Of a stretch of DNA of 64,000 nt, positions 8,248-17,080 are shown piece after piece. The notes under the pieces were generated by a model. It saw nothing but the letters and a program-made list of their open reading frames with translations. It ran no database searches and had not been told where the DNA came from. Origin of the DNA: Sulfuritalea sp. (GTDB taxonomy: Bacteria > Pseudomonadota > Gammaproteobacteria > Burkholderiales > Rhodocyclaceae); the NCBI GenBank assembly GCA_016716965.1, contig JADJUP010000018.1, forward strand, positions 22,435 to 86,434, read 5' to 3'. Each line of letters starts with the position of its first letter. Position 1 is the first letter of the stretch. The position numbers and the translations under genes are program-made.

Positions 8248-9408
8248 ATGGTGATGATTCCCACCGATGTCGGCGTTCAGGTGCGCGCCCAGACCGAGCC
8301 GGGACTGGGGCCGGTTCGTGCGATCGCAGAGATCGCTTCCGATCTACCGGATTTGCAGCAGGGGCAGGTATTTCGCGCCCGAATTCAGGAAGTTCTTCCG
8401 GAAAATACCTACAAGGCGCTCGTAGCAGGGCGTTCGCTGACGCTTTCGCTGCCCGAGGGCGCCAAGGCCGGCGACACGCTCGAACTTGTCGTCGTCGACC
8501 GGACGCCGCGCGCCATTGTGGCGCAAGCCGTCCAGGCGGGAGCTGCGGCGCCAGGCGAGCCCTATCAGCAGGCCAGGCTCTCGTCTGCGGGGCAACTGAT
8601 CGCCTCACTGTTACCACGCGAAGGCGACACCGTGGTGCCGGCCGCGTTAACACGGGGCCGCCCGGTCTTGGCTCAGGTTCCTGCCAGCGCGACGGAGATG
8701 GCGCGCATGCTGCCCGCGCAACTGGCACAGGCGGTCGGTTCCAGTGGCTTGTTCTACGAAGCCCATCAGGTTCAATGGGTGCTTGGCCAGTGGCCGCGCT
8801 CCAGGCTTCTCACCGAACCCCAGGGTGAATATTCGCGTGACGGCGCACGTGCCGGATGGCTGCCGTCGTCCGAGGAGGCATCTCCCCAGGAGTCGGCGCT
8901 GGCGGCACGGCGTGCAGGTGCCAACTCCGGCCCGGCCGGTTCCACGTTGCTCCAGTCGCTGTTCGGCGGCGGTGCGACGGTCGCTACCCCTGCCGTCGAA
9001 GAAGCCAGCCAGCAGGCGGGCCAGTCCGCCACGCGGATGATTCCCGAGGACTTGCGCCCCTTGGTGCAGCAGCAGCTTGAAGCAGCCGCAACACAACGGT
9101 TGGCATGGCACGGCGAGATTTGGCCCAGGCAGGAGATGGACTGGGAGATCCAGCGCGATGCGCCGCAGCGGGACGATGCGAGTGACGGGGAGCTTGCGTG
9201 GAACACGAACCTGCGCCTGACTTTGCCGCGGTTGGGCGAGATCGATGCTCGGGTGCAGCTCAGCGGGCAGACCCTGCGGCTCGACCTGCGAATGGGCAAC
9301 GCCGACAGCGAAGCCGACCTTCGCCTGGCCCTGCCGTCGTTGCGGCAGGCGCTGGCCGCAGCCGGCCTGGATCTGCTCGACGCAAAGACCAGCCATGGAC
9401 AAGCCTGA
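8248..9408 (+). CDS. Second FliK-like protein (Flg_hook C-terminal domain)
   Basis: The protein has 386 aa. The N-terminal part (about 20-100) has a small beta-rich domain (GQVFRARIQEVLPENTYKALVAGRSLTLSLPEG). The C-terminal part, about 295-386, looks like the FliK C-terminal domain: RLTLPRLGEIDARVQLSGQ, then LRMGNADSEADLRLALPSLRQALAAAGL. FliK measures the hook and switches the FlhB specificity. A full fliK also lies at 38448-39716, so this is a paralogue. It overlaps the FhlB-like gene by 14 bases. Possible roles are a second ruler or an export-control factor; both are inferences. Confidence 0.8.
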   Translation: MVMIPTDVGVQVRAQTEPGLGPVRAIAEIASDLPDLQQGQVFRARIQEVLPENTYKALVAGRSLTLSLPEGAKAGDTLELVVVDRTPRAIVAQAVQAGAAAPGEPYQQARLSSAGQLIASLLPREGDTVVPAALTRGRPVLAQVPASATEMARMLPAQLAQAVGSSGLFYEAHQVQWVLGQWPRSRLLTEPQGEYSRDGARAGWLPSSEEASPQESALAARRAGANSGPAGSTLLQSLFGGGATVATPAVEEASQQAGQSATRMIPEDLRPLVQQQLEAAATQRLAWHGEIWPRQEMDWEIQRDAPQRDDASDGELAWNTNLRLTLPRLGEIDARVQLSGQTLRLDLRMGNADSEADLRLALPSLRQALAAAGLDLLDAKTSHGQA

Positions 9409-9712
9409 TACCGCATCCCAGCGCACGCTCGCCGTGGCGCTGAAGTACGCCGGTGGCGACTCTGCGCCGACTGTAGTGGCCAAGGGGCGCGGGCTGATCG
9501 CCGACGAAATCGTTGCTCGGGCGAAGGAAAGCGGGGTCTACGTCCATGAATCGCCAGTACTGGTGGCACTCCTTGCGCAGCTGGATCTGGACCAGCACAT
9601 CCCGCCGGCGCTTTATCTTGCGGTGGCCGAGTTGCTGGCTTGGCTGTATCAGGTCGAACGTGGCGAACCACCGGTGCTTTCCCTGCCCGCCAGCGAGGGC
9701 AAACCAAGCTAA
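9395..9712 (+). CDS. FhlB/FlhX-like protein (free FlhB C-terminal domain)
   Basis: The protein has 105 aa and no membrane segment. The sequence TLAVALKYAGGDSAPTVVAKG, then ESPVLVALLAQLDLDQHIPPALYLAVAELLAWLY aligns with the part of FlhB that follows the NPTH self-cleavage site. There is no NPTH in this gene: it begins where the cleaved FlhB fragment begins. Such proteins can partly replace the cleaved FlhB C-terminus at the export gate. The start at 9395 lies inside the FliK-like gene, so the two are translationally coupled. Confidence 0.88.
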   Translation: MDKPDTASQRTLAVALKYAGGDSAPTVVAKGRGLIADEIVARAKESGVYVHESPVLVALLAQLDLDQHIPPALYLAVAELLAWLYQVERGEPPVLSLPASEGKPS

Positions 9713-9747
9713 AATTGAACGCGAATCTTTCGCAGCCGCCTCCGGAA

Positions 9748-10542
9748 ATGACCACTCCCGCCGACGATCCCGCCGCCACCGCATCGCCAAAACGGCCGGT
9801 GGCGAAACTCCTGCCCAGTGACGAATACAGCCAGTACCTGCTGACTTCGCAGGCGGAGATGTTCGCCATCTGCCGTGGCTTGTCGGACCACGTTTCGCAG
9901 ATCAGCATGATCTTCAACGAAGGTCAGGACATGGTCCTGACCAGCCTGGTAAGTTGGGGCAGCGACGGTCTGGTATTCGACCTGGGTGCTACCGCCGAGA
10001 TGAACCGCAAGGCGCTACAGGCAGAAAAACTGTTTTGTACGGCCCAGCTAGATCGGGTCGAGATCCAGTTCATTCTGCGTGGCGTTGATCAGATTGAATT
10101 CAACGGGCAGGCCGCGTTTCATGCGTCATTGCCGGACAGCATCCTGCGCCTGCAGCGGCGTGAGTGTTTCCGCCTTGGAACGCCGATCGCCAATCCGGTC
10201 ATTTGTCGGCTTCGAGTGCCGGGGGCAGGCGGGGAAAGTTCCGTGCTCCAGGTCCATGTGGTCGATATCAGCCTCGGCGGTGTTTCCCTGGCCGGCCTGC
10301 CCGTCGATCTGCCCTTGGAGTCTGACATGACCTTCCAGAATTGCAGCATTGACCTGCCGGATGGCGGCCCCATTGCCGCAACCCTGCGGCCCTGCTGGCA
10401 GATCGAGACTGTCAGCCGCAGCGGTATCCGCGCCAAGCGCGCTGGCTTCGCGTTTGTCGATCTGCCGCGCGTCAAGACGACGGTAATCCAGCGCTACATC
10501 ATCAAGATCGAACGCGAGCGCAAGGCGCGCGAACTCGGCTGA
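9748..10542 (+). CDS. ycgR: Flagellar brake protein YcgR (PilZ domain)
   Basis: The protein has 264 aa. The N-terminal YcgR domain spans about residues 25-130. The c-di-GMP-binding PilZ part shows RRECFR (R138 and R142 of the RxxxR motif) and DISLGG (D173, S175, G178 of D/NxSxxG). Both nucleotide-binding motifs are intact. When c-di-GMP rises, YcgR binds the rotor/stator and slows rotation. The ATG at 9748 is 36 bases after the FhlB-like stop. This is the last gene of the fliD operon before a 353-base gap. Confidence 0.92.
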   Translation: MTTPADDPAATASPKRPVAKLLPSDEYSQYLLTSQAEMFAICRGLSDHVSQISMIFNEGQDMVLTSLVSWGSDGLVFDLGATAEMNRKALQAEKLFCTAQLDRVEIQFILRGVDQIEFNGQAAFHASLPDSILRLQRRECFRLGTPIANPVICRLRVPGAGGESSVLQVHVVDISLGGVSLAGLPVDLPLESDMTFQNCSIDLPDGGPIAATLRPCWQIETVSRSGIRAKRAGFAFVDLPRVKTTVIQRYIIKIERERKARELG

Positions 10543-10572
10543 GACCGGGGCTCCCTTCCTGTTTTTGCCACG

Positions 10573-10599
10573 GACCTGGATCGCGATCTGATCCGGGTC
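10573..10599. repeat. Long imperfect hairpin after ycgR
   Basis: GACCTGGATC and GATCCGGGTC pair over 10 positions (nine Watson-Crick, one G-T) around a 7-base loop. It is 30 bases downstream of the ycgR stop. No T-tract follows, so it may be a processing or attenuator structure rather than a classical terminator. Confidence 0.45.
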
Positions 10600-10868
10600 T
10601 CTGTGGACCGCCCTGCACGTTTCGGATCAAAGGGCATCAATTGGCATTTCAGCGTACTCCCCGGCCCGGCTCTTTTTGCGCCGAGAGGCGTGCGCCGATC
10701 ACCAGCGGATACCGCAAAAATGTCTTCGGCATTGTTCCGGACCTGCGTCCAGCGCCTGAAATTATTGGGGTTCGGCTTTTTCAGACGACATGAAACTGGA
10801 ACCGGTCGGCGCTTGCTGAAATAGGTACCGGTTTCGGCGTTTGTTCGGGTCCTCCCGATCGGGCTAGC

Positions 10869-10883
10869 CGGCAATAATTCCCG
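10869..10883. promoter_or_regulatory. Degenerate flagellar palindrome upstream of flhB
   Basis: CGGCAA-TAA-TTCCCG has the same 6-3-6 layout as the exact palindromes near flgB and flgK, with one mismatch in the right arm. It ends 12 bases before the flhB start. Function is unknown; an activator or repressor site is inferred. Confidence 0.35.
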
Positions 10884-10895
10884 GCATGAGAGACA

Positions 10896-12048
10896 ATGGC
10901 CGTGGCTGAGGAAAGCGACCTCGAAAAGACCGAACCCGCGTCCGCACGCCGGCTCGAGCAGGCGCGCGAGGAGGGCAATGTTCCGCAATCGCGCGAGCTC
11001 ATGGCCTTCATGGTGCTTGCCGCCGGCGCGGGAACGTTTTGGGTGCTCGGCGGCTGGATCGCCAATGCTGCCGCCAGCCTGGTGCGAAGCGGCCTGAGCT
11101 TCAGCCGTGGTGCTGCCTTCGATACCTCAGTCATGCGCGAGAGCGCTCTGGTTCTGACCGTCGATGCCTTCCGCTTGGCAGGGCCGGTCTTTCTTGCAAT
11201 CATCGCCGCCGTCATCGCGACGCCCTACATCATGGGCGGTCCGGCGATGTCGTCCAAGGCGTTCCAGCTCGACCTCACCCGGATGGATCCGGTCAAGGGT
11301 CTGGGCCGCATGTTTTCCTGGCACAGCGTTGCGGAACTGGTCAAGGCCGTACTCAAGGCGCTGCTGGTGGGTGTAATCCTCTACTGGATCGTCAGGAACG
11401 AGCAGGACCGCCTGTTCAGCCTGATTACGCAGCCGATCGAAAGTGGTCTCGCCTCGTTCTCGCACCTGCTGTTTTTCAGCTTCGTCGCACTGGTCTCCGG
11501 CCTGGCGATCATTGCGGCGATCGATGTCCCATTCCAGCTCTGGCAATACCACGACAGGCTGAAAATGACCCGCGAGGAGTTGCGTCAGGAGAACAAGGAA
11601 AGTGAGGGTGATCCGCAGCTCAAGGCACGCATCCGCAGTCAGCAACGCGAGATCGCGCGCGGTCGCATGATGTCGGAGGTGCCCAAGGCCGACGTGGTGG
11701 TGACGAACCCGACGCACTTTGCGGTGGCCCTGAAATACGACGGCGATTCAATGGCTGCGCCAGTGGTGGTGGCCAAGGGGGATGAATCTTGTCGCCGAAC
11801 GCATCCGGGAACTCGCCACAGAGAACAGGGTACCCCTGCTCGAGGCGCCGCCTCTGGCGCGTGCCCTGTACCGCCACGGCGAGGTAGGTGACGCGATACC
11901 CGCCGCGCTCTATTCGGCGGTGGCCGAAGTGATGGCCTGGGTCTATCAATTGAACGACCATGCGGCTGATGTCGCGGCGAAGGTCCTGCCCGTGGCGCCG
12001 ACGCTGATCGCGGTACCCGATGGTTACGATCCGGGGGCGACGGCATGA
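10896..12048 (+). pseudogene. flhB: Flagellar export gate protein FlhB, frameshifted
   Basis: The sequence encodes a full-length FlhB of about 384 aa in two frames. The first frame (10896 to about 11780) has the EKTEPASARRLEQAREEGNVPQS start, four membrane segments and the NPTH self-cleavage site (N271 onwards). After AAPVVVAKG the frame is lost at a run of five G (11777-11781). Removing one G restores KGMNLVAERIRELA and the rest of the C-terminal domain to the stop at 12048. FlhB sets export specificity and is normally essential for motility. Because all other residues look conserved, a sequencing error in the G-run is likely. The stop overlaps flhA (ATGA). Confidence 0.9.
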
Positions 12049-14135
12049 GCGAGAGCCTCGCCCAGCAGGGAATCGCCGGCCGCATAAACCTGCGCCAGAT
12101 GCTGGCGCCGCTGCTCATCGTGCTGATCCTGTCGATGATGGTGCTGCCGCTGCCGTCATTCGCCCTCGACGTGTTCTTCACCTTCAACATCGCCATTTCG
12201 ATCATGGTGCTGCTGGTGGCGATGTACACCATGAAACCGCTCGATTTTGCGATCTTTCCCACGGTGCTGCTGGTCACGACGCTCTTGCGCCTGTCGCTGA
12301 ACGTGGCGTCGACGCGCGTGGTCCTGCTGCACGGCCATACCGGGCCGGATGCCGCCGGCAAGGTGATCGAGGCCTTCGGTCATTTCCTGGTGGGCGGAAA
12401 TTACGCGGTGGGCATCGTGGTGTTCATCATCCTTACCCTGATCAATTTCATCGTCATCACCAAGGGCGCCGGTCGGATCGCCGAGGTTTCTGCACGCTTT
12501 ACGCTCGACGCGATGCCGGGCAAGCAGATGGCGATCGATGCGGACCTCAATGCCGGTCTGATCGGCGAGGACGAGGCGCGCAAGCGTCGCGCGAACGTGG
12601 CGCTGGAAGCGGATTTCTACGGGTCGATGGACGGTGCCTCGAAGTTCGTCCGCGGCGATGCTGTCGCAGGCATCCTGATCCTGTTCATCAACATCATTGG
12701 CGGACTGATTGTCGGAGTCCTGCAACACGACATGAGCGCGGGCGATGCGGCCAAGGCCTACACGCTGCTCACCATCGGCGATGGCCTGGTGGCACAGATA
12801 CCGGCGCTGATCATTTCCACGGCAGCCGGTCTTGTGGTGACTCGCGTCGCCACCGAGCAGGACATCGGCCAGCAACTGGTGACCCAATTGTTCGGGAACC
12901 CGATGGTGCTGGCACTGACGGCAGGCATCCTGGGCATACTCGGGTTGATCCCCGGCATGCCGAACCTCGTGTTCCTTCTGCTTGCCTCTATCCTGGGGTA
13001 TCTCGCCTGGCGCCAGTTCAAGAGCCCCTCAGCGGTCGCGAAGGAGCGTTCCGCGGAGGCGACACAGCCCGCGGCGCCAGTTGCGGAAAGCGTCGAGGCC
13101 AGTTGGTCCGACGTGGTTCCGGTGGACATGCTGGGCCTGGAGGTCGGATATCGCCTGATTCCGTTGGTGGATCGCAGCCAGGCCGGCGAATTGCTGAAGA
13201 GGATCCGCGGCCTGCGGAAGAAGTTTGCGCAGGAAATCGGCTTCCTTCCGGCCCAGGTGCACATCCGGGACAACCTCGAACTGCGGCCCAACGTGTATCG
13301 ATTGAGCCTCAAGGGAGTGCCGATCGGCGAGGGCGAGGCGTTCCCCGGCCAATACCTGGCGATCAATCCGGGGCGTGTTTCCGGCCAACTCGCCGGTACC
13401 CCGACACAGGATCCGGCATTCGGTCTGCCGGCACTCTGGATCGACGCCAGTCTGCGCGAGCAGGCGCATGTGTTCGGCTATACCGTGGTGGATGCCAGCA
13501 CGGTGATCGCGACACACCTGAACCATGTGATCCTTTCGCATGCCACCGAATTGCTCGGGCGCCAGGAAACCCAGGCCTTGCTCGACCATCTCGCCACCGA
13601 AACGCCCAAACTCGTGGAAGATCTGGTGCCCAAGCAGATCGGGCTTGGCGTGTTGCAGCGGGTGCTACAGAACCTGCTCGACGAAGGCGTCAATATCCGC
13701 GACATGCGCACCATCATCGAAACCCTCGCCGAGCTGGTGCCGCGCATACAGGACCCGATCGAGCTGACTTCGCAGGTACGGATCGCCCTCGGCCGCGCGA
13801 TTGTCCAGCAGCTCTATCCGAATGGCAACGAAATGCAGGTGATGGCCCTTGAACCTGGCCTTGAGAGACTGCTGGGACAGGCCTTGCAGGGCGGCGGCGA
13901 CGCCGGCGGCATCGAGCCGGGCCTGGCCGATACCTTGCTGCGGGAAACAGCAGTTGCCGCCCAGCACCAGGAAGACCTCGGCCTGCCGGCAGTATTGCTC
14001 GTGCCTCCCCATTTGCGCTGGCTCCTGTCGCGCTTCCTGCGGCGTGCCGTACAGCAACTCCGGGTGATCTCGAATGGCGAGGTTCCCGATACGAAGATCA
14101 TCAAGGTGACATCCATCATCGGAGCTAGAAAATGA
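12045..14135 (+). CDS. flhA: Flagellar export gate protein FlhA
   Basis: The protein has 696 aa. About eight membrane segments lie in the first 330 residues, and the FHIPEP-family signature region (LRLSLNVASTRVVLLHG, then GNYAVGIVVFIILTLINFIVITKGAGRIAEVSARFTLD) is intact. The soluble C-terminal domain from about 345 binds chaperone-cargo complexes. It overlaps flhB by 4 bases and flhF by 4 bases, marking a tight operon. Confidence 0.97.
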   Translation: MSESLAQQGIAGRINLRQMLAPLLIVLILSMMVLPLPSFALDVFFTFNIAISIMVLLVAMYTMKPLDFAIFPTVLLVTTLLRLSLNVASTRVVLLHGHTGPDAAGKVIEAFGHFLVGGNYAVGIVVFIILTLINFIVITKGAGRIAEVSARFTLDAMPGKQMAIDADLNAGLIGEDEARKRRANVALEADFYGSMDGASKFVRGDAVAGILILFINIIGGLIVGVLQHDMSAGDAAKAYTLLTIGDGLVAQIPALIISTAAGLVVTRVATEQDIGQQLVTQLFGNPMVLALTAGILGILGLIPGMPNLVFLLLASILGYLAWRQFKSPSAVAKERSAEATQPAAPVAESVEASWSDVVPVDMLGLEVGYRLIPLVDRSQAGELLKRIRGLRKKFAQEIGFLPAQVHIRDNLELRPNVYRLSLKGVPIGEGEAFPGQYLAINPGRVSGQLAGTPTQDPAFGLPALWIDASLREQAHVFGYTVVDASTVIATHLNHVILSHATELLGRQETQALLDHLATETPKLVEDLVPKQIGLGVLQRVLQNLLDEGVNIRDMRTIIETLAELVPRIQDPIELTSQVRIALGRAIVQQLYPNGNEMQVMALEPGLERLLGQALQGGGDAGGIEPGLADTLLRETAVAAQHQEDLGLPAVLLVPPHLRWLLSRFLRRAVQQLRVISNGEVPDTKIIKVTSIIGARK

Positions 14136-15630
14136 CTGCGAAACGCTTCGTCGGCGCTACCGCGCGTGACTGCCTGCGTCGGGCAAAGGAGGTGCTGGGG
14201 CCGGATGCCGTTGTCATCTCGAACAAGGCGGTGCCAAATGGCGTCGAGATTGTCGCCATGTCGCCAGAGAGCCTTGATGCGATCTCGCAGAATGTCCGTC
14301 CCGGGCCCGCCGTCGCTTCGTCGCCGACTCCGCTATCGCCTCCGCGATCACTGCCTCAGCAGGAGGACGATTACACTGTTTCTCTGTCGTCAGCACGTAT
14401 TCGTGCAAGCCGGCAGAACACCGAACCGCCCGTGGTTCAGCCCTGGATGCCGTACGGAAAGTCTACTTCCGCAGTCGCCCGGGCGGCGGCCCCGGTCGAG
14501 CCAAAAGTCGAGTCGGTGCATCTGCGCAATTCGGCATCGGGAGGGCACTTGCACTATTCCCCCGGGGTGCCGGCCGCCTCAACACATACTGAGCCCGTGC
14601 CTCACCACGCCGACCCGAAGCATCACGATGCCGCGGCCGGCAGGAAGGTCGTGGATCGTCCTGTCGCCGAAAGTCCGGTCCAGACCGCGCAGCTGATCGA
14701 TGAAATGCGGCTCATCAAGAACCTGCTCGAACGCCAGCTCGCCGGTTTTGCATGGGGCGAAATGGCGCGCGAGGCACCGACCCGGGCGCAACTTCTCGGC
14801 GAAATGCTGGCGGCGGGTTTTTCTGGCGGCCTGACGCGTCGCTTGATCCAGGAAATGGCGCCCGACCTCAATCAGGACGAAGGCCGCAAATGGCTGACCG
14901 CTGCCGTCAACCGGCGCCTGCGCACATTGTCGTCGGATGCGGACTTCATCGACCGTGGGGGGTGTATGCGCTGGTCCGACCGACTGGCGTCGGCAAGACC
15001 ACCACCACCGCCAAACTGGCCGCCCGGTGCGTCGTTCGCTATGGTGCGGAGCGGCTTGCGCTGCTGACTACGGGCGGCTATCGGATCGGAGCCCACGAGC
15101 AATTGCGCATCTATGGCCGGATTCTCGGTGTGCCGGTATTCGTGGTTCGCGACGGCGAGGATCTGCGGCGCACCCTGGCGGACCTGCGCGACAAACACAT
15201 GGTTCTGATCGATACCGTGGGCATGAGTCAGCGCGACCGGATGGTGGCCGAACAGGCGGCGATGCTGACCCGTTCCGGCGAGGTTAATCGCCTGCTGCTG
15301 CTGAATGCCGGAAGTCGCGGCGATACTCTGGACGATGTGGTGCGTGCCTACGGCGGCGAGGATCTCGCCGGTTGCATCCTGACCAAGGTGGATGAGGCGA
15401 CCGCCCTGGCGCCGGCGCTGGATTGCATCGTTCGCCATGGCCTTACCCTGAGCTATGTTGGCAACGGCCAACGCGTGCCCGAGGATTTGCATCTGCCCAA
15501 CCGGCAATACTTGCTGCATCGCGCCTTCAAGGTTCCGTCCGGCGAGACAGCGCACAGCCTGCGCGACGAGGAAATTGCCATGTCCTTTCCGCCGGCTCAG
15601 GATGCGAAGCTGGGAGCCCGAATTGCTTGA
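14132..15630 (+). pseudogene. flhF: Signal-recognition-type GTPase FlhF, frameshifted
   Basis: FlhF is an SRP-like GTPase that places the polar flagellum. The first frame (from 14132) gives the N-terminal basic region FVGATARDCLRRAKEVLGPDAVVISNKAV, a linker and the N domain up to about 14956. The G domain then continues in another frame: VYALVRPTGVGKTTTTAKLAA, TGGYRIGAHEQLRIYG, DTVGMSQRD, and TKVDEA near the end. The break is at a run of six G (14957-14962); adding one G gives DRGGVYALV. The first glycine of the P-loop GPTGVGKT reads Arg (CGA 14977-14979), which is unusual and may be another base error. It overlaps flhG. Confidence 0.88.
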
Positions 15631-16459
15631 CTGGCATACCGGCCCGGTCACGGATCAGGCCGCGGGTTTGCGGCGCCTGTTCAGGACGCGCCCGGCGCGC
15701 GCGGTTGCATTTGTCTCCGGCCGCGAATCCTGCGGCAGAACCACGCTGCTGGTCCACACGGCCGTGGCGCTGGCGGAAGCGGGGGAGTCGGTCGTGATTG
15801 TCGACGAGAATCCGGGCCCGGACAACGCGCATAGGGTCTTCGGCCTGAAGGCACGGCACGACCTGCTTGATCTCGTTCAGAGCGACCTGCCCATGCAGCG
15901 CATCGTTCAACCGGTCGCGGCGCGCCTCAGCCTCTTGTCAGCCGCAGAATTCGTCGCAGCCCTGCCCCAGATCGATGCCGCGACAGCGACGCACCTGAAT
16001 TCCGCGTTCCGGCAATTGCAGGAAGGCAGTTCCTACGTGCTGATCGATTGCGCAGCGGGGAAGGGGCAGCATCTTTCTCCGCTAGCGCTGGCTGCCCCGC
16101 AGATGGCGGTCGTCGTTGCGGCACAGGGCACGGCGATCACCAAGGCATACGCCCTGGTCAAGCGATTGGTGCACGAACGCGGGCGTGAAGGGTTCCAGGT
16201 GGCTATCACCCGGGCCGGGAGCGATCGGGAGGCCCTCTCGATTTTCCACAACATGCGCCAGACGGCGCATGAGCATCTCGGGGTGCGCCTGGATTACCTG
16301 GGCAGCGCACGTGTCCCCAGCGTGGATCATCTCGCCGATGCCTTGCAGGGCAGTCTGTCCCAATCCGCCGGCGCGGGAGACTGGTTTGGTTTCCTGCCGG
16401 CATCCAGGGGGAATGTTTTGCCATCACCGGCCGGCGTCAGGCTCTCCCGGTCGTCCTGA
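15602..16459 (+). CDS. flhG: FlhG/FleN-like MinD-type ATPase with altered P-loop
   Basis: The protein has 285 aa, starting inside the end of flhF. Overall order and helices fit the ParA/MinD family: a P-loop strand (residues 36-48), VVIVDENPG (Walker A'-like), and VLIDCAAGKG (Walker B). The P-loop reads SGRESCGRTT, so the usual invariant lysine is Arg46 and the MinD signature lysine is also Arg. FlhG limits flagellar number and works against FlhF; position supports that role. ATP binding may be altered or lost. The N-terminal FleQ/FliM-binding DQA segment is visible as TDQAAGLRRL. Confidence 0.85.
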   Translation: MRSWEPELLDWHTGPVTDQAAGLRRLFRTRPARAVAFVSGRESCGRTTLLVHTAVALAEAGESVVIVDENPGPDNAHRVFGLKARHDLLDLVQSDLPMQRIVQPVAARLSLLSAAEFVAALPQIDAATATHLNSAFRQLQEGSSYVLIDCAAGKGQHLSPLALAAPQMAVVVAAQGTAITKAYALVKRLVHERGREGFQVAITRAGSDREALSIFHNMRQTAHEHLGVRLDYLGSARVPSVDHLADALQGSLSQSAGAGDWFGFLPASRGNVLPSPAGVRLSRSS

Positions 16460-16534
16460 ACGTTACGCGTTCTGTGGATCAACGCGCATTCGGCAGGGGG
16501 CGGACAGCAAGGCAATTGTGCGCCGTATCGCACG

Positions 16535-16578
16535 CTACGTAGATTCCGCAGTTTGTCGCGTAATTCACGGATAAACAA
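16535..16578 (+). promoter_or_regulatory. 44-bp conserved element upstream of cheY-fliA
   Basis: Begins CTACGTA; bases 16546-16578 are a 33-base block identical to 42526-42558 (reverse strand). Over 44 bases the two copies match at 41. It lies 104 bases before the cheY start and in the same orientation relative to its gene as the copy before fliH. Function unknown; a shared promoter or regulator site is inferred. Confidence 0.6.
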
Positions 16579-16681
16579 AACGTTGCGGCTTTGAGAAACT
16601 GCATCCGCAAAGGTAGAACAGCCATACGCCCATGCATGGCGGAATGAAACGATTTGCGGGTTTATCTCGGGGAACGGCACT

Positions 16682-17047
16682 ATGAGCACAATCATGTTGG
16701 TGGACGATTCGGCAACGATCCTGTTGTCGATATCGAACATCCTCACCAAGGCGGGATACGCCGTCGAAAAGGCCAGTAATGCCGCCGAGGGGCTGAGCAA
16801 GTTCAAGAGCGGGATGAAGGTGGACCTGCTGATCACCGACCTGAACATGCCGGGCATGAACGGCATCGAGTTCATCAAGGAAGTGCGCACCCTGCCCAAC
16901 TACAAGTTCATGCCCATCCTCTTCCTCACCACCGAATCGCAGCAATCCAAGCGCCTCGAAGCCAAGGCCGCCGGCGCCTCCGGCTGGCTGGTCAAGCCTG
17001 CCACCGCCGACGAACTGCTTGGCACCATCAAACTGGTGATCCGCTGA
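16682..17047 (+). CDS. cheY: CheY-like response regulator
   Basis: A 121-aa stand-alone receiver domain. The phosphorylation site is D53 (LITDLNMPG), with the acidic pair D8-D9 (LVDDS), T83/T84 and K105 (WLVKPA) all in place. No output domain. In motility loci such proteins carry the chemotaxis signal to FliM, whose gene lies at 36699. Its position directly before fliA and motCD fits that, although the rest of the chemotaxis genes are not in the window. Confidence 0.9.
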   Translation: MSTIMLVDDSATILLSISNILTKAGYAVEKASNAAEGLSKFKSGMKVDLLITDLNMPGMNGIEFIKEVRTLPNYKFMPILFLTTESQQSKRLEAKAAGASGWLVKPATADELLGTIKLVIR

Positions 17048-17080
17048 TGGTCAATCGCAGCTAGTCTTCCGACGCAAAAA

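Larger units (their letters stand above)
10543..10895. other. Intergenic region upstream of flhB
   Basis: These 353 bases show no credible gene. They hold the long imperfect hairpin at 10573-10599. Right in front of flhB, at 10869-10883, is a near copy (11 of 12 palindrome positions) of the CGGCAA-N3-TTGCCG motif found by flgB and flgK. I found no correctly spaced sigma-54 or sigma-28 promoter here. Confidence 0.55.

Noticed and set aside
10543..10895. Sigma-54 promoter for flhB (GG...GC pairs near 10660 and 10800)
   Set aside because: The candidates have the wrong spacing (9 or 13 bases between GG and GC) or lack the -12 TTGC.
12020..13852. 610-codon ORF in flhA
   Set aside because: It is the plus-one frame shadow of flhA, with arginine- and glycine-rich composition.
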